From: Streptomyces abyssalis
Lineage (GTDB): Bacteria > Actinomycetota > Actinomycetes > Streptomycetales > Streptomycetaceae
Length of the DNA: 64,000 nucleotides
Assembly: GCF_001751365.1 (NCBI RefSeq)
Contig: NZ_LJGT01000040.1
Span: 372,001 to 436,000 of the forward strand
Direction of reading: 5' to 3'
A program made the translations under genes and the position numbers. The notes under the pieces are model-generated. The model was not told the DNA's origin. It saw only the letters and a list, made by a program, of their open reading frames with translations, and made no database searches. Positions 1 through 8,712 of this stretch are shown piece by piece (position 1 is the first letter of the stretch; each line of letters opens with the position of its first letter).

Positions 1-61
1 AAGGCAGAGCGACTGCCTGAGACCGGGCTTCGTTGTTCTCACGGCCGGAAACACCGGGCAT

Positions 62-100
62 GCCGGGGGCGCGGCCGTGGGTGCGCCGTCGCGCCCCGGC
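62..100 (-). terminator. hairpin after the GH84 gene
   Basis: An inverted repeat pairs bases 62-73 with 90-100 (one bulged G), giving an 11-bp GC stem about 14 bases past the stop codon of the minus-strand glycosidase gene. There is no clear T-tract, which is usual for Streptomyces terminators. Confidence 0.5.
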
Positions 101-113
101 AGCCGCGTCTCCC

Positions 114-3100
114 TCAGCGGCCCCGCGCCGTCTCCTCGCGCACGGCGTAGGCCTCCAGCGACCACAGCGAGTACCCGAAGCGCGTGGCACGCTCGTCACC
201 CTGCACCCGTACGTAGCGGGTGTCCCCGGGCGCGTCCATGCGCACCGTCTCCCGGCCGCCCCTTCCGTCCCGCACCCTCGCGGCGTCGCGCCAGCGTTTG
301 CCGTCGGGGGAGACCTGCACGCGGTAGCGCTTCGCGTACGCGTCCTGCCAATGCAGCACCAACTCGCCCAGCCGGGCCGGGCGTTGAAGCTTCAGCTGCA
401 CCCATTCGCCGTCCCCGGCCGGGGAGGACCAACGGGTGTCCCCGCGGCCGTCGTTGACGGCCGACGCCGGGAACTCACCCGTCTCGTCGCCGGACGAGGA
501 CGCCTCAGCCTCCCGCGCCAGGTCCGGCCCGCCGGTACGGGGGAAGGCGCGCACGGTCAGTGTCCGCTTCTCGTCCCCGAAGGACAGCGGGATGCGGTAG
601 GTGCCTGGCTTCACCGACGCGTCGGCCTCGACCTCGACGGGAACCCGCGCCGACCCGCCGCGCGGTACGACGGTCCGCTCGGGGGTGCGCACGGTGAAGC
701 CGCCGGGCGCTTCGGCGGTGACCCTGCCCCGTACGTCGGACGGGCGGTGGCCCTCGAGTTCGGCGGTGACCTCTCCCTTGCCGCCGCCGACGGGGGCGTA
801 GATGTCGTCCCTCGACAGGGAGAGGGAGGCGTCGGGCCGGTCCGCGTACCAGGGCGTGATCTCGTGCACGACCGGTTCGTCGGAGCCGGGTGACCAGGCG
901 AGTCGGAGCGCGTCGGCCCGCAGCCCGCGGCCCTCGTGCTGCGTCCAGCCGCTTTCGGAGAGCGGCCCGAGACGCTGCCAGCCCTCACCCGCGACGTGGG
1001 CCTCGACGCGTGCGCGGGTGCCGGAGCCCGGGCCGGTCTGCACGGTGACCGCCTCCAGCGGCCGCCGCTCGGGCAGCTGGACGGTGAGGGCGGGAGTGCC
1101 CGGTGCGGTGCCGTCAGGGCCCTCGCCGGGGCTGCCCGAGGCGCCGTCCCCGGGGGCGTGCGGGTCGCCGGAGGGATCGCCGTACAGGCCGAGGCCGCCC
1201 GGCAGCGAGGCGCCGGGCACGGCTGCGCGCGGTGCGAAGTACCCGGCGGCCGGGGCGGCTTCGGCACGGTAGGCGGTGTCCGGGTCGCCGTCGACGGCCG
1301 CTTCGGCCGGGGAGTCGGGGCGTGCCGCGGGACCGCCCTGCGCGGTGGCCCGGTGGCGTCCCGAGCCCTTGGAGCCGGTGCCCGTCCAGCTGTCGGAGGT
1401 CTTCAGGGCCCGCTTCACGAAGTCCGCCAGCACGCCCTTCCCGACGGTCGCGGACGGCCCGCCGCGCTCCTCGCTCTCCTCGTGCAGCCGCTCCAGTGCC
1501 AGCCGTGCGTCCCAGGCGCCGCCGCCGTCGCCGCGTCCCTGTGCCGTGAGCATCTTCACGGCCTGCTCGCCCGCTTCGCCGTGACGGGCCAACTCCTCAA
1601 GCCACGGGCGTACTTCGCGTGCGAGACCTTCGGGGACGTGCTCGGGCGCGGTACTCATCGTGCGGAAGGCGTCGCCCAGCCGGTCCGCGGCGCGCCGCAG
1701 CCGCTTCACGGACGCCTCTTCCTCCGGGTCGGCGGCGTCGTAGGCGTCCCAGAAGTCCTTCAGTACCGGCCGCAGATAGGCCGACTCCTCTCCGCCGAGG
1801 AGCGAGGAGGCGTCGTTGCCTGCGAGCGCGTGCACGGCCTCGCGGGCCCGCGCCGAGCTGCCGGCGACCGCGTCGACGGCCGCCTGCCAGGACTCCTCGG
1901 GGCGGTAACTCTTGGGGTTCCAGGCGTAGTCGGCGGCGGTGAAGAGCGGGATGCGCGAAGCGGTCGGCTGCTTCATGGCGTTGGCCAGCACGGCCGCGGA
2001 GCGGGCCGCGACGGCGGGTTCCCGTCCGCGGTAGGGGCCGAGGAAGATCCGGTCCTGCGCGTAGTCGTTGACCGGGTAGTTGTCCATCGTCACCAGAGGG
2101 TGCTGGTGGAACGCCGAGCGTGCGGCGGTCAGTTCGCTCCCGGTGATGGTGCGCGGCACCACGCCGACGCCCGTCCAGGCGATCTCCACGCCCGTGGTGA
2201 GGTTCTGCGCCAGTTCGGTGCGGTAGTCGGTGTCGCCCTCCTGGTAGAACTCGGTCGGCATGACGGACAGCGGCTCGGAGTCCGGGTGACGCGCGGCGAG
2301 ATGACGGGCGACGTCACCGGCCAGTTCGGCATGGGCACGCGCCGCGGCCTTCGGGCCGGACCCGTACTTCTGTGCGTCCTCGTCGCAGTGCCATTCGCTG
2401 TAGCTGACGTCCTCGAAGCGGAGCTGGAACGCCTCGAAACCCAGCGCCCGCATCGCGTCCAGCTTCCGCAGCAGCGCACGGCGGTCCGCGGGGGAGGAGA
2501 AACACATCCCCTGACCGGGCGCGACGGCCCAGCCGAGCTTCACATGGTTGCGGCGGGCCCGTTCGGCCAGCGCGCGGAACTCTTCGCGTTGCGCTGCCGG
2601 GTAGGGGTCGCGCCAGCGGGAGGACTGCCGGTACGGGTCGTCGGTGGAGGCGTACAGATAGCGGTTCTGCTTCGTGCGGCCGAGGAAGTCCAGCTGCTCC
2701 AGGCGCTCCTGCTGTGTCCAGGAGCTGCCGTAGAAGCCTTCGGTGATGCCGCGCACGGGAGCGGTCGGCCAGTCCCGTACGGTCACGCCGGCGAAGCCAC
2801 GGTCGCCGTCCCCCTCGGTGACGAGCTGGCGCAGCGTCTGCGCGGCGTGGAACAGGCCGTCGGCGTCCGCCCCTTCGAGGGCGACGGTGGGCCGCGAGCC
2901 GGTCCGGCCGACGGCGAGCCGGTAGCCGCTCCGGGGCAGGTCGCCGCGCGGCGGAGCCTTCAGCGCACGGAGTGCTCCGGGTGCCGAGGCGGCGTCCGCA
3001 CGTACGACCAGGTCGTCTCCGCCGGGCAGGGGCTGCCCGGGACGCACCTCGCCGATGTCGCGGGCGCCCGCGTCGCGCAGCGCGGCTCTCAGCGCGTCGA

Positions 3101-3404
3101 GGGCCGCTTCGTCCGTGTCCTCGTCCGCGACGAGAGTCACTTCACGGCCCACCGGCACGAACGAGCCCCGCCGGTCCAGCGACTGCGGACGCGGCCACAC
3201 CTTCGGTACGGAGGAGCCGCGGGCCTTGGCCGCCTCGCCGTCCGCTGCACGGTCCGGGGCTCCCGCGGAGTGACCGCCGGGGTCCGGTGCGGGGGCGGCC
3301 CGTGCCGTCGGCATGCCGCCGAGAAGCCCGCCGATGACGGCCGCGGTGAGCGCGGTCGCTCCCGCCCGCCGCCGTGCTCTGTCCCCCTGGGCCGCTGCGC
3401 CCAC
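114..3404 (-). CDS. secreted GH84-type beta-N-acetylglucosaminidase (hyaluronidase family) with C-terminal carbohydrate-binding domain
   Basis: Predicted exported glycosidase of 1096 residues acting on N-acetylglucosamine-containing glycans. The GTG at 3404 is chosen because a GGAGG lies five bases upstream and the protein then opens with a signal peptide (RARRR, hydrophobic core, cleavage near TARA-AP). Longer in-frame starts would add a basic low-complexity tail. Order of domains: GH20b-like alpha/beta domain at about 68-205, catalytic (beta/alpha)8 domain at about 212-500 starting with ITEGFYGSSW, a helical linker, a Gly/Pro-rich stretch, an immunoglobulin-like domain at about 870-960, and an F5/8 type C (CBM32-like) domain in the last 140 residues. 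The catalytic Asp-Asp pair of the family reads Glu331-Asp332 here (LRFEDVSYSEW), which is odd. It is monocistronic and faces away from the next gene. Family assignment is firm; exact substrate is not. Confidence 0.88.
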   Translation of the reverse strand: MGAAAQGDRARRRAGATALTAAVIGGLLGGMPTARAAPAPDPGGHSAGAPDRAADGEAAKARGSSVPKVWPRPQSLDRRGSFVPVGREVTLVADEDTDEAALDALRAALRDAGARDIGEVRPGQPLPGGDDLVVRADAASAPGALRALKAPPRGDLPRSGYRLAVGRTGSRPTVALEGADADGLFHAAQTLRQLVTEGDGDRGFAGVTVRDWPTAPVRGITEGFYGSSWTQQERLEQLDFLGRTKQNRYLYASTDDPYRQSSRWRDPYPAAQREEFRALAERARRNHVKLGWAVAPGQGMCFSSPADRRALLRKLDAMRALGFEAFQLRFEDVSYSEWHCDEDAQKYGSGPKAAARAHAELAGDVARHLAARHPDSEPLSVMPTEFYQEGDTDYRTELAQNLTTGVEIAWTGVGVVPRTITGSELTAARSAFHQHPLVTMDNYPVNDYAQDRIFLGPYRGREPAVAARSAAVLANAMKQPTASRIPLFTAADYAWNPKSYRPEESWQAAVDAVAGSSARAREAVHALAGNDASSLLGGEESAYLRPVLKDFWDAYDAADPEEEASVKRLRRAADRLGDAFRTMSTAPEHVPEGLAREVRPWLEELARHGEAGEQAVKMLTAQGRGDGGGAWDARLALERLHEESEERGGPSATVGKGVLADFVKRALKTSDSWTGTGSKGSGRHRATAQGGPAARPDSPAEAAVDGDPDTAYRAEAAPAAGYFAPRAAVPGASLPGGLGLYGDPSGDPHAPGDGASGSPGEGPDGTAPGTPALTVQLPERRPLEAVTVQTGPGSGTRARVEAHVAGEGWQRLGPLSESGWTQHEGRGLRADALRLAWSPGSDEPVVHEITPWYADRPDASLSLSRDDIYAPVGGGKGEVTAELEGHRPSDVRGRVTAEAPGGFTVRTPERTVVPRGGSARVPVEVEADASVKPGTYRIPLSFGDEKRTLTVRAFPRTGGPDLAREAEASSSGDETGEFPASAVNDGRGDTRWSSPAGDGEWVQLKLQRPARLGELVLHWQDAYAKRYRVQVSPDGKRWRDAARVRDGRGGRETVRMDAPGDTRYVRVQGDERATRFGYSLWSLEAYAVREETARGR

Positions 3405-4152
3405 GACGTCCTCCAGTCCTCCCCGTGCCGGTAGCCGCCCGGCCGGCCGGCGGCCCCCGGTTCCACGGCCGTGCCGCCACCGGGTTCCGCGTCCGTGCCG
3501 CTTCACGAAGTCACCGTCGAAGGGCCCTTGCCGGCCTCACCGTTCAGATCGCTCACATCGGTCACATTGTTCACCAGAGCTGAACACCCGGTCCGCGGGA
3601 CACACTTCGAAGGGCGAGCCCATCACCGTCGCGTCGAGCGTGTCAACGCGGGGTGGAGCGGCGGCAGTTCACGGCCGGGGATTCCACCGTCGCTGGACGC
3701 GGGCCGGTGCGGCAACGGTTCCCGGCGGGGCCGTGGCGGTGACCTGACGGCGCCCTGACGCCGTCCCGCCTCCGTCCGGCCCGCGAAGCCCTCGGCACGC
3801 TCCGCTGCCGGTCGTGACGGTGAGTCGCAACTCGGCGGGCACGGTGCCCTCATGACCGCGTACACACGGTGACGAAGGGCGGGTCTTTGCGGCCGTCAGG
3901 CGTGGCGGGGAACGGGCGAAGTACCGCAATCGGGGCGCCCGGTGGTGACCTTGGGTGAGTGGGCTGTAAAATTTCGTGCGAGATGGCCCGGAAACCCACC
4001 GTCCGTTCGCCGCTCGCCGCGGCGGACAGGCAAATCGCCTGCAGAAGGAAACGTGACCTCGGACACGTTCCGCCCCCGAAAACGTCTGCGTGCGGCTCGA
4101 CTGGGTAGGGCCAAACTCCTGACCATCCGACGTCAACGAACGGAGGCCCGCC
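3405..4152. other. 748-base intergenic region between divergent genes
   Basis: No convincing gene is visible. The right half holds an AT-rich promoter-like patch around 3945-3972 reading toward the small peptide gene, and then a leader of about 170 bases. A 41-codon frame from ATG 3982 lacks a ribosome binding site and was not called. Confidence 0.5.
3945..3972 (+). promoter_or_regulatory. candidate sigma70-type promoter for the small peptide gene
   Basis: GTGACC at 3945-3950 and TAAAAT at 3967-3972 are separated by 16 bases. The -10 is strikingly AT-rich for this genome. Transcription would start near 3979 and give a leader of about 170 bases before the GTG at 4153. Inferred from sequence only. 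Confidence 0.4.
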
Positions 4153-4446
4153 GTGGCCGCGTCCGCTGAACTTCTCGCCGTACTGACCCCGCTCCCCCGA
4201 CAGGTGCTCTCAAAACAGCAGGTGCTCTCCAAACAGGGGCACGAGCCGGTAGACCTGTCCGGTGTGTCCGACCCCGACTCCGGACTTGACGGCTCGTGCT
4301 CATGCGGCTGCTTCGAGGCGCCGCTCACCTCCGAACCGCCCCTCGCCGACGTCGCCCCGCTCACCAGCGAGCCGCCCCTCGCGGAGCTGCCGCTCACCAG
4401 TGAGCCCACCGGCAACGGCTTCGGTGCCGACAGCACCGAGATCTGA
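4153..4446 (+). CDS. small Cys/Ser-cluster peptide, candidate orphan RiPP precursor or secreted-peptide precursor
   Basis: A 97-residue protein I do not recognise. The GTG start is supported by GGAGG at spacing seven (4141-4155). The N-terminal half is a leader-like segment that carries a tandem duplication QVLSKQ-QVLSKQ (residues 17-28). It is followed by an acidic stretch (DLSGVSDPDSGLDG) and then the dense cluster S48-C49-S50-C51-G52-C53-F54. The last 40 residues hold three copies of PLTSEP at 57, 69 and 80, spaced 11-12 residues apart. No signal peptide or membrane segment is seen. The leader, Cys/Ser core and repetitive follower resemble ribosomally made modified peptide precursors, but no YcaO, lanthionine synthetase or radical-SAM maturase lies nearby. 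It could also be a small metal-binding or regulatory protein. A short hairpin follows the stop. Confidence 0.6.
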   Translation: MAASAELLAVLTPLPRQVLSKQQVLSKQGHEPVDLSGVSDPDSGLDGSCSCGCFEAPLTSEPPLADVAPLTSEPPLAELPLTSEPTGNGFGADSTEI

Positions 4447-4489
4447 TCCCGGACCCGGCGCCCCGCACAGGACCTGTCGCCGAGCCCCG

Positions 4490-4509
4490 CGCCCCGCTCA
4501 GGCGGGGCG
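4490..4509 (+). terminator. short hairpin after the small peptide gene
   Basis: An 8-bp all-GC stem with a four-base loop (TCAG) 44 bases past the stop codon. It could act as an intrinsic terminator; no U-tract follows. Confidence 0.4.
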
Positions 4510-4557
4510 GGCGGCCGTCCGGGGAGACCCGGAAGAGCGGCGCCATGAGCGGTCCGC

Positions 4558-4563
4558 TATGTT
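4558..4563 (+). promoter_or_regulatory. -10 box of a leaderless promoter
   Basis: TATGTT ends six bases before the GTG start at 4570 and no Shine-Dalgarno sequence is present, so transcription probably starts at or next to the start codon. Confidence 0.5.
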
Positions 4564-4569
4564 GACGGT

Positions 4570-4827
4570 GTGAGCGACAAGGTCAATTCGAAGGTCAAGA
4601 AGAACGTTCTGCGAGCCGGCACGGTCACCGCCGCCTCGGCGCTGACGCTGCTGGCGTCGAGCCCGGCCTTCGCGGTCGCCCCCGACGACGGCGACGACCC
4701 CGGCCCCGGGATCAGCGTCGTCGAGACCCTCGGGCTGTTCGTCGCGGCGCCGATCGCCATCTTCCTCCTGATCTCCGCCCTCGTGATGCTGGGCGGCAGG
4801 TCGGGCAACGGCAAGCAGCAGCACTGA
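4570..4827 (+). CDS. small exported single-span membrane protein, conserved hypothetical
   Basis: An 85-residue protein with a basic N-terminus (KVNSKVKKNVLR), a signal-peptide-like hydrophobic core that ends SSPAFA, an acidic linker DDGDDPGPG, a second hydrophobic segment at about 50-75 and a basic tail (GGRSGNGKQQH). This predicts a mature protein with a short acidic outside segment and one membrane anchor, inside end C-terminal. The start GTG has no Shine-Dalgarno sequence but sits six bases after TATGTT, so it is probably leaderless. It resembles small conserved membrane proteins of Streptomyces; no function is known to me. Confidence 0.7.
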   Translation: MSDKVNSKVKKNVLRAGTVTAASALTLLASSPAFAVAPDDGDDPGPGISVVETLGLFVAAPIAIFLLISALVMLGGRSGNGKQQH

Positions 4828-5130
4828 GCCACAGGCCCGGGCCGGAGCCGCGCGCCGGGCCGGAGCCACAGGTCGGAGCCGTTCCCCTTCTCCGGGGCTC
4901 CCCCTCTCCTTCCTTTCCCCTTCTCCGGTCGTCTCCCTCGGCCGGAGAACTCTCCATGCCGCAACCGGCCCGCGCCGTACGGGCACTGTTCCCGCATGCG
5001 CTGAACACGTACCCGCGCGCGAGCCTGATCGGCAGTCGAACGTGCGTACTTTAGGGCAGAGTTGTCCGGCTTTGTCGACGAGCTCGTAACAGAGGTTGGA
5101 AGGCGGTACGAGGCAGGGAATCGGGCGGAC
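4828..5130. other. 303-base intergenic region
   Basis: GC-rich non-coding stretch with two copies of a CTCC-CCTTCTCCGG-like pyrimidine run at about 4883-4929. No operator or RNA element could be supported. Confidence 0.4.
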
Positions 5131-6285
5131 ATGACGCACAACACCCCGCTTTCCCCTCGCCCCCTCAGCCACCTCACCGAAGCGGCACAGCGCCGTGTGC
5201 TGACCGCGACCGCGCTGCGCGAGCACGGTGTCTCCCTGGGCGCCGCCAACGAGCGCTGCGGCCCGGGCGGCCCCTGGCAGTTGCTGCTCCCCGGTGTCTA
5301 CCTGCTGCACTCCGGCCCGCCGACCAGCGACGAGCGGCTGCACGCCGCACTGCTCTACGCGGGCGGCGAGTGCCCCCCGATCCCCGCCCAGCAGGGGCCC
5401 GCCACCCGTGCCGGCCGCTCCACGACCGCGGCACAGGCCGCACCCGCAACCACGGCCGCGCCCGCCCCCGCGGTCCTGCCGCCCGCGATGCTGGTCGGCG
5501 CGCCCGCCGTACGGCACTGCCCGCCTCCGCACCCCCCGGAGGCGATGATCACCGGCCTCGCTGCGCTCACCCTGCACGGCTTCACGGGCGCACCCTCCCT
5601 GCGCGCCCTCGACCGGATCGACGTACTCGTACCGCGGACGAAGCGGCTGCGCTCCACGGGGTGCGTCCACATCGTCCGCGGTCAGAGCCTGCCCGACCCC
5701 GAAGAGGTCACCGGCCTGCCCGTCGCCCCGGCGGCACGGGCCCTCGCCGACACCGTCGCGCAACTCACCGACGCCGGTGTGGTGCGGCGGCTGCTCGTGG
5801 AGTCACTGCGCGGCGGACACTGCGAAGCGGGCACCGTGGTGGGGGAGTTGCTGAGGGCGAGGCTCCTCGGGAGGCCGCACGTCAGGGATGCCGTCGACGA
5901 ACTGGTGGCGGAGAGCCGCGCGTTGGCGGAGGGAATGCTCTACGAGATGGTCTTCCGGCACCGGCTCCCCGACCCCTGCTGGAACGTCGACCTCCGCCTC
6001 CCCGGCGGTCCCCACCTGGGCGGCGTCGACGCCTACTGGCCCGATCAGGCCGTGGCCCTGGAACTGGACACCCGCACGCCCCGTCCGCACATCGACCAGG
6101 ACGCGCAGTGGTCGGAGTACGCCCGCAAGCGGGAGGCGCTGGAAGGGCTCGGCGTCACCGTCGTCCATCTCACGCCTGCCAAGCTCCGCGAATCGCTGGA
6201 ACAGCAGGCAGCGATCGTACGTACGGCACTGATGACCGCAGTCGAACGGGAGCCCGCCGAATACTTGATCGTGACGGCGCGCTAG
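5131..6285 (+). CDS. hypothetical protein with AbiEi-like N-terminal winged helix and DUF559/endonuclease-like C-terminus
   Basis: 384 residues. Start ATG 5131 is preferred over GTG 5062 because family-like sequence begins there. The first 60 residues (TATALREHGVSLGAANERCG...WQLLLPGVYLLH) match the pattern of AbiEi-type antitoxin winged-helix domains, where a helix-turn-helix leads into WxxLxPGVY. A Pro/Ala-rich insert follows at about 90-135, then a middle region typical of these transcription-regulator-like proteins (ITGLAALTLHGF). The C-terminal 100 residues (DAYWPDQAVALELDT...KREALEGLGVTVVHLTP) look like a degenerate PD-(D/E)xK or DUF559 fold. No AbiEii nucleotidyltransferase toxin is adjacent, so a toxin-antitoxin role is not supported. 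Domain reading is by eye; function unknown. Confidence 0.6.
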   Translation: MTHNTPLSPRPLSHLTEAAQRRVLTATALREHGVSLGAANERCGPGGPWQLLLPGVYLLHSGPPTSDERLHAALLYAGGECPPIPAQQGPATRAGRSTTAAQAAPATTAAPAPAVLPPAMLVGAPAVRHCPPPHPPEAMITGLAALTLHGFTGAPSLRALDRIDVLVPRTKRLRSTGCVHIVRGQSLPDPEEVTGLPVAPAARALADTVAQLTDAGVVRRLLVESLRGGHCEAGTVVGELLRARLLGRPHVRDAVDELVAESRALAEGMLYEMVFRHRLPDPCWNVDLRLPGGPHLGGVDAYWPDQAVALELDTRTPRPHIDQDAQWSEYARKREALEGLGVTVVHLTPAKLRESLEQQAAIVRTALMTAVEREPAEYLIVTAR

Positions 6286-6324
6286 TGACTTCGCCCGGCC
6301 TCACGGAGTGCGCCGCGTGGACGG

Positions 6325-7449
6325 TCAGCCGCAGTACTCCGCCTCGACAAGATCGGAAGTCCCGCCCGACCAGTCGCCGTTGAGGTTGAACGCGGCGGTG
6401 TGCGAGCCGTCGGCCGTGGTGACGGCGGTGGAGCGCGAACCCTGGATGGTGCCCTCGTGGCCCCACACGGTGGTCCCGCAGGAGAGCCGGTGCCGGGTGA
6501 GGCCGAGACCGTAGCGGTCCTGCCCGTCGGCGGGGACCGTGGACTTCATCTCCGCGAGCTGCCGCGGCGGCAGTACGTCGCCGCGGAGCAGTGCCCGCAT
6601 GAAGCGGATCAGATCGCCGGTGGAGGAGATCATCTCGCCGGACGCGCCCGCGACTGAGGGGTCGAGAGCGGTGACGTCGTGGACGCGCGCCTGCGCGCCC
6701 TTCTCGGAGAGCGTGGAATACGCGCGGCCGTGCGGAGCCGGGATGCCGGCGGAGGTGCCCGGCAGTGAGGTGTCGCGCAGCTTCAGCGGCCGGATGATCC
6801 TGCTTTCGATCTCCTGCGCGTAGGAGTGGCCCGTGGCCTTCGATATGACCATTCCGGCGAGTACGTAGTTGGTGTTCGAGTAGCCCCAGCCGCTGCCCGG
6901 CCGGAAGGAGCGGGAGTGCGCCATCGCCGTACGTACGAGGGACTCCGGGTCGTGCGAGTCGTAGCGGTGGTCGGCGAAGCGCGGGCCGAAGTGGTCGCGC
7001 TGCATGCCGGGATCAGCGGTGAAGTCGTACAAGCCGCTGGTGTGGCCGAGGAGTTGGCGGAGGGTGATGAGGCGGCCGTCCTGCCCGCCGCCCCGCACCG
7101 CCCCCGGAAGCCAGCGCTCGACGGGCGCGTCGAGATCCACCGTGCCTTCCGCCTCCAGCTGGAGCATCACCGCGGCTATGAAGGGCTTGGTCAGGCTGCC
7201 GATGCGGAATCTGTCCTGCGGCATCGGCGGGCGCCGCGTCGTCCGGTCCGCGACGCCGGACGTGCCGTGCCAGACGCCACCGCCGTCCTGCGCCTGGCCC
7301 AGAGCGCCCGGCACGCCCGCCTGTTCGACCTGAGCGTCCATCGCGTCCTGCGCGGCGTCGTGGCCCCCGTCGGCTGCCGCGGAGGCACTCACGGAGAACG
7401 CCGCCGCGGCGGCGACCACCAGGGCGACGACGGTGGAGCGCACGGACAT
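6325..7449 (-). CDS. exported serine hydrolase of the beta-lactamase/D-Ala-D-Ala carboxypeptidase (class C) family
   Basis: 374 residues with a signal peptide (MSVRSTVVALVVAAAAAFSV, cleavage after SASA). Penicillin-binding fold motifs are in place: S85-L-T-K88 with the nucleophile serine, Y190-S-N192, and H331-E-G333 in place of KTG. The family includes R61-type DD-carboxypeptidases, esterases and D-aminopeptidases, so the substrate cannot be fixed from sequence. No Shine-Dalgarno sequence precedes the ATG. Instead TAGTGT lies six bases upstream and shares its TAG with the stop codon of the upstream EamA gene nine bases away. The two genes may be cotranscribed or this one may have its own leaderless promoter. 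Confidence 0.85.
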   Translation of the reverse strand: MSVRSTVVALVVAAAAAFSVSASAAADGGHDAAQDAMDAQVEQAGVPGALGQAQDGGGVWHGTSGVADRTTRRPPMPQDRFRIGSLTKPFIAAVMLQLEAEGTVDLDAPVERWLPGAVRGGGQDGRLITLRQLLGHTSGLYDFTADPGMQRDHFGPRFADHRYDSHDPESLVRTAMAHSRSFRPGSGWGYSNTNYVLAGMVISKATGHSYAQEIESRIIRPLKLRDTSLPGTSAGIPAPHGRAYSTLSEKGAQARVHDVTALDPSVAGASGEMISSTGDLIRFMRALLRGDVLPPRQLAEMKSTVPADGQDRYGLGLTRHRLSCGTTVWGHEGTIQGSRSTAVTTADGSHTAAFNLNGDWSGGTSDLVEAEYCG

Positions 7450-7455
7450 GCGCCA

Positions 7456-7461
7456 ACACTA
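7456..7461 (-). promoter_or_regulatory. possible -10 box of a leaderless promoter
   Basis: TAGTGT on the minus strand, six bases before the ATG of the serine hydrolase gene. Its first three bases are the stop codon of the upstream transporter gene. Confidence 0.35.
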
Positions 7462-8535
7462 GTGATCCGTACGGGTGGTGCGCCATACGGCGAGGACGAC
7501 CAGGACGCAGCCCGCGTACTGGGTGGGAGTCGGGCGTTCTGCGAGGAAACCCACGCCGAAGAGGAGTGCGAGCACTGGCTGCAGAAGCAGCAGCGTGGCG
7601 CCCTTGTCGGGGGCGAGGCGCGCCAGCGCGGGGTTGATGAGCAGCCAGGCCAGCACCTGCCCGAGGAACGCCATGGGTATCAGCCAGCCCCAGGCGGGCC
7701 AGCCCGGGTCGAGGTCGACGCCCGTCCACAGGGAACCCAGCCCGCCGGCGGCGACGCCCGCCGCGAAGGTGGCGGTGCAGACGGGGAGCACGGTGTGCGG
7801 GGCCGCGGCCGGGACGGTGCCGGGGCCGGTCTCCTCCGGGCAGGCAGCCGACGGCTGTTGGGCGCCGGCGCCCCTGCCGCCCGCGCCGCCGAGCCTGATC
7901 AGAAAGAGGTAACCCGCGAAGGCGACGCCCGCGATGGTGCCGAACAGCACACCGGACGCCGGGTCGCTGCCCGGCTCCGCATCCCCGATCGCGCCCCCGG
8001 CCAGGGCGATCCCGGTCAGCAGCACCGGCGCGGTCAGCCAGAAACGCCGCGCGAGCCGTACACCGGTGAGGAAGCGCGCCAGCAGCGGGAAGACGATCAG
8101 CTGGACGTTGAGCAGCAGCGTGGCGATGGACGCCCCCAGGTCGTGGATGCTCTGTACCCAGCACACGTAGTCGAGCCCGAGCAGCGCACCCGCCGCGAGA
8201 TCGAGCGCCACCAGACGCAGCGGGCGCGGCCCCCTCCGGCGGTACTCGACGAAGGCCATGGGTGCCAGCACCACGAGGGCGAGCGCGCACCGCATGAAGG
8301 CGGCGGTGCCCGCGTTCACCTCGGAGAGCTTGATGAACATCCCGGAGGACGACGTACAGGCCGCTCCCGCGACCACCATCAGCGCGGGGCCGCCCTGACC
8401 GGCACCCGGGGCGCGGCCGCTGCCCATGCCCCTTCCCCAGCGCTGTCCCAGGCCGCGACCGCGCCAGGGGTGCCGACCGCCGCTTCCCCCGGGTGCCGGT
8501 GCTCCCGCCGCTCCGGCCCTCTCCGTACTCGCCAT
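7459..8535 (-). CDS. EamA/DMT-family membrane transporter
   Basis: About 358 residues if translation starts at ATG 8535 (MASTERAG); an upstream frame to 8679 looks non-coding. Ten hydrophobic segments arranged as two EamA repeats are visible, beginning at ALMVVAGAACTSSSGMFIKL and RCALALVVLAPMAFVEY. A Gly/Ala-rich hydrophilic loop (GGAGGRGAGAQQPSA) divides the halves. EamA proteins export metabolites, amino acids or nucleotide precursors; the substrate cannot be told. It sits nine bases upstream of the serine hydrolase gene and may share its transcript. A later ATG (MGSGRAPG) is an alternative start. Confidence 0.8.
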   Translation of the reverse strand: MASTERAGAAGAPAPGGSGGRHPWRGRGLGQRWGRGMGSGRAPGAGQGGPALMVVAGAACTSSSGMFIKLSEVNAGTAAFMRCALALVVLAPMAFVEYRRRGPRPLRLVALDLAAGALLGLDYVCWVQSIHDLGASIATLLLNVQLIVFPLLARFLTGVRLARRFWLTAPVLLTGIALAGGAIGDAEPGSDPASGVLFGTIAGVAFAGYLFLIRLGGAGGRGAGAQQPSAACPEETGPGTVPAAAPHTVLPVCTATFAAGVAAGGLGSLWTGVDLDPGWPAWGWLIPMAFLGQVLAWLLINPALARLAPDKGATLLLLQPVLALLFGVGFLAERPTPTQYAGCVLVVLAVWRTTRTDH

Positions 8536-8712
8536 GCGGGCCACTCTGCTCCACCCGGCGCGGAAGCAACAACGACGTTCTCCCGCCGCTGTCCAGCAGT
8601 GCCGCCACAGGGACGGCGGCGGGGCGCCGTGCCGGACCTGGAAAGGAAAGACGTGAGCCCTCGTGCCGTGGCCCGGCACCCCCAGGCTCCGCGCACCCCT
8701 TCCCGTCCCCCG

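Noticed and set aside
3982..4107. 41-codon frame upstream of the Cys/Ser peptide gene
   Set aside because: No ribosome binding site, random-looking composition and a position inside the predicted leader.
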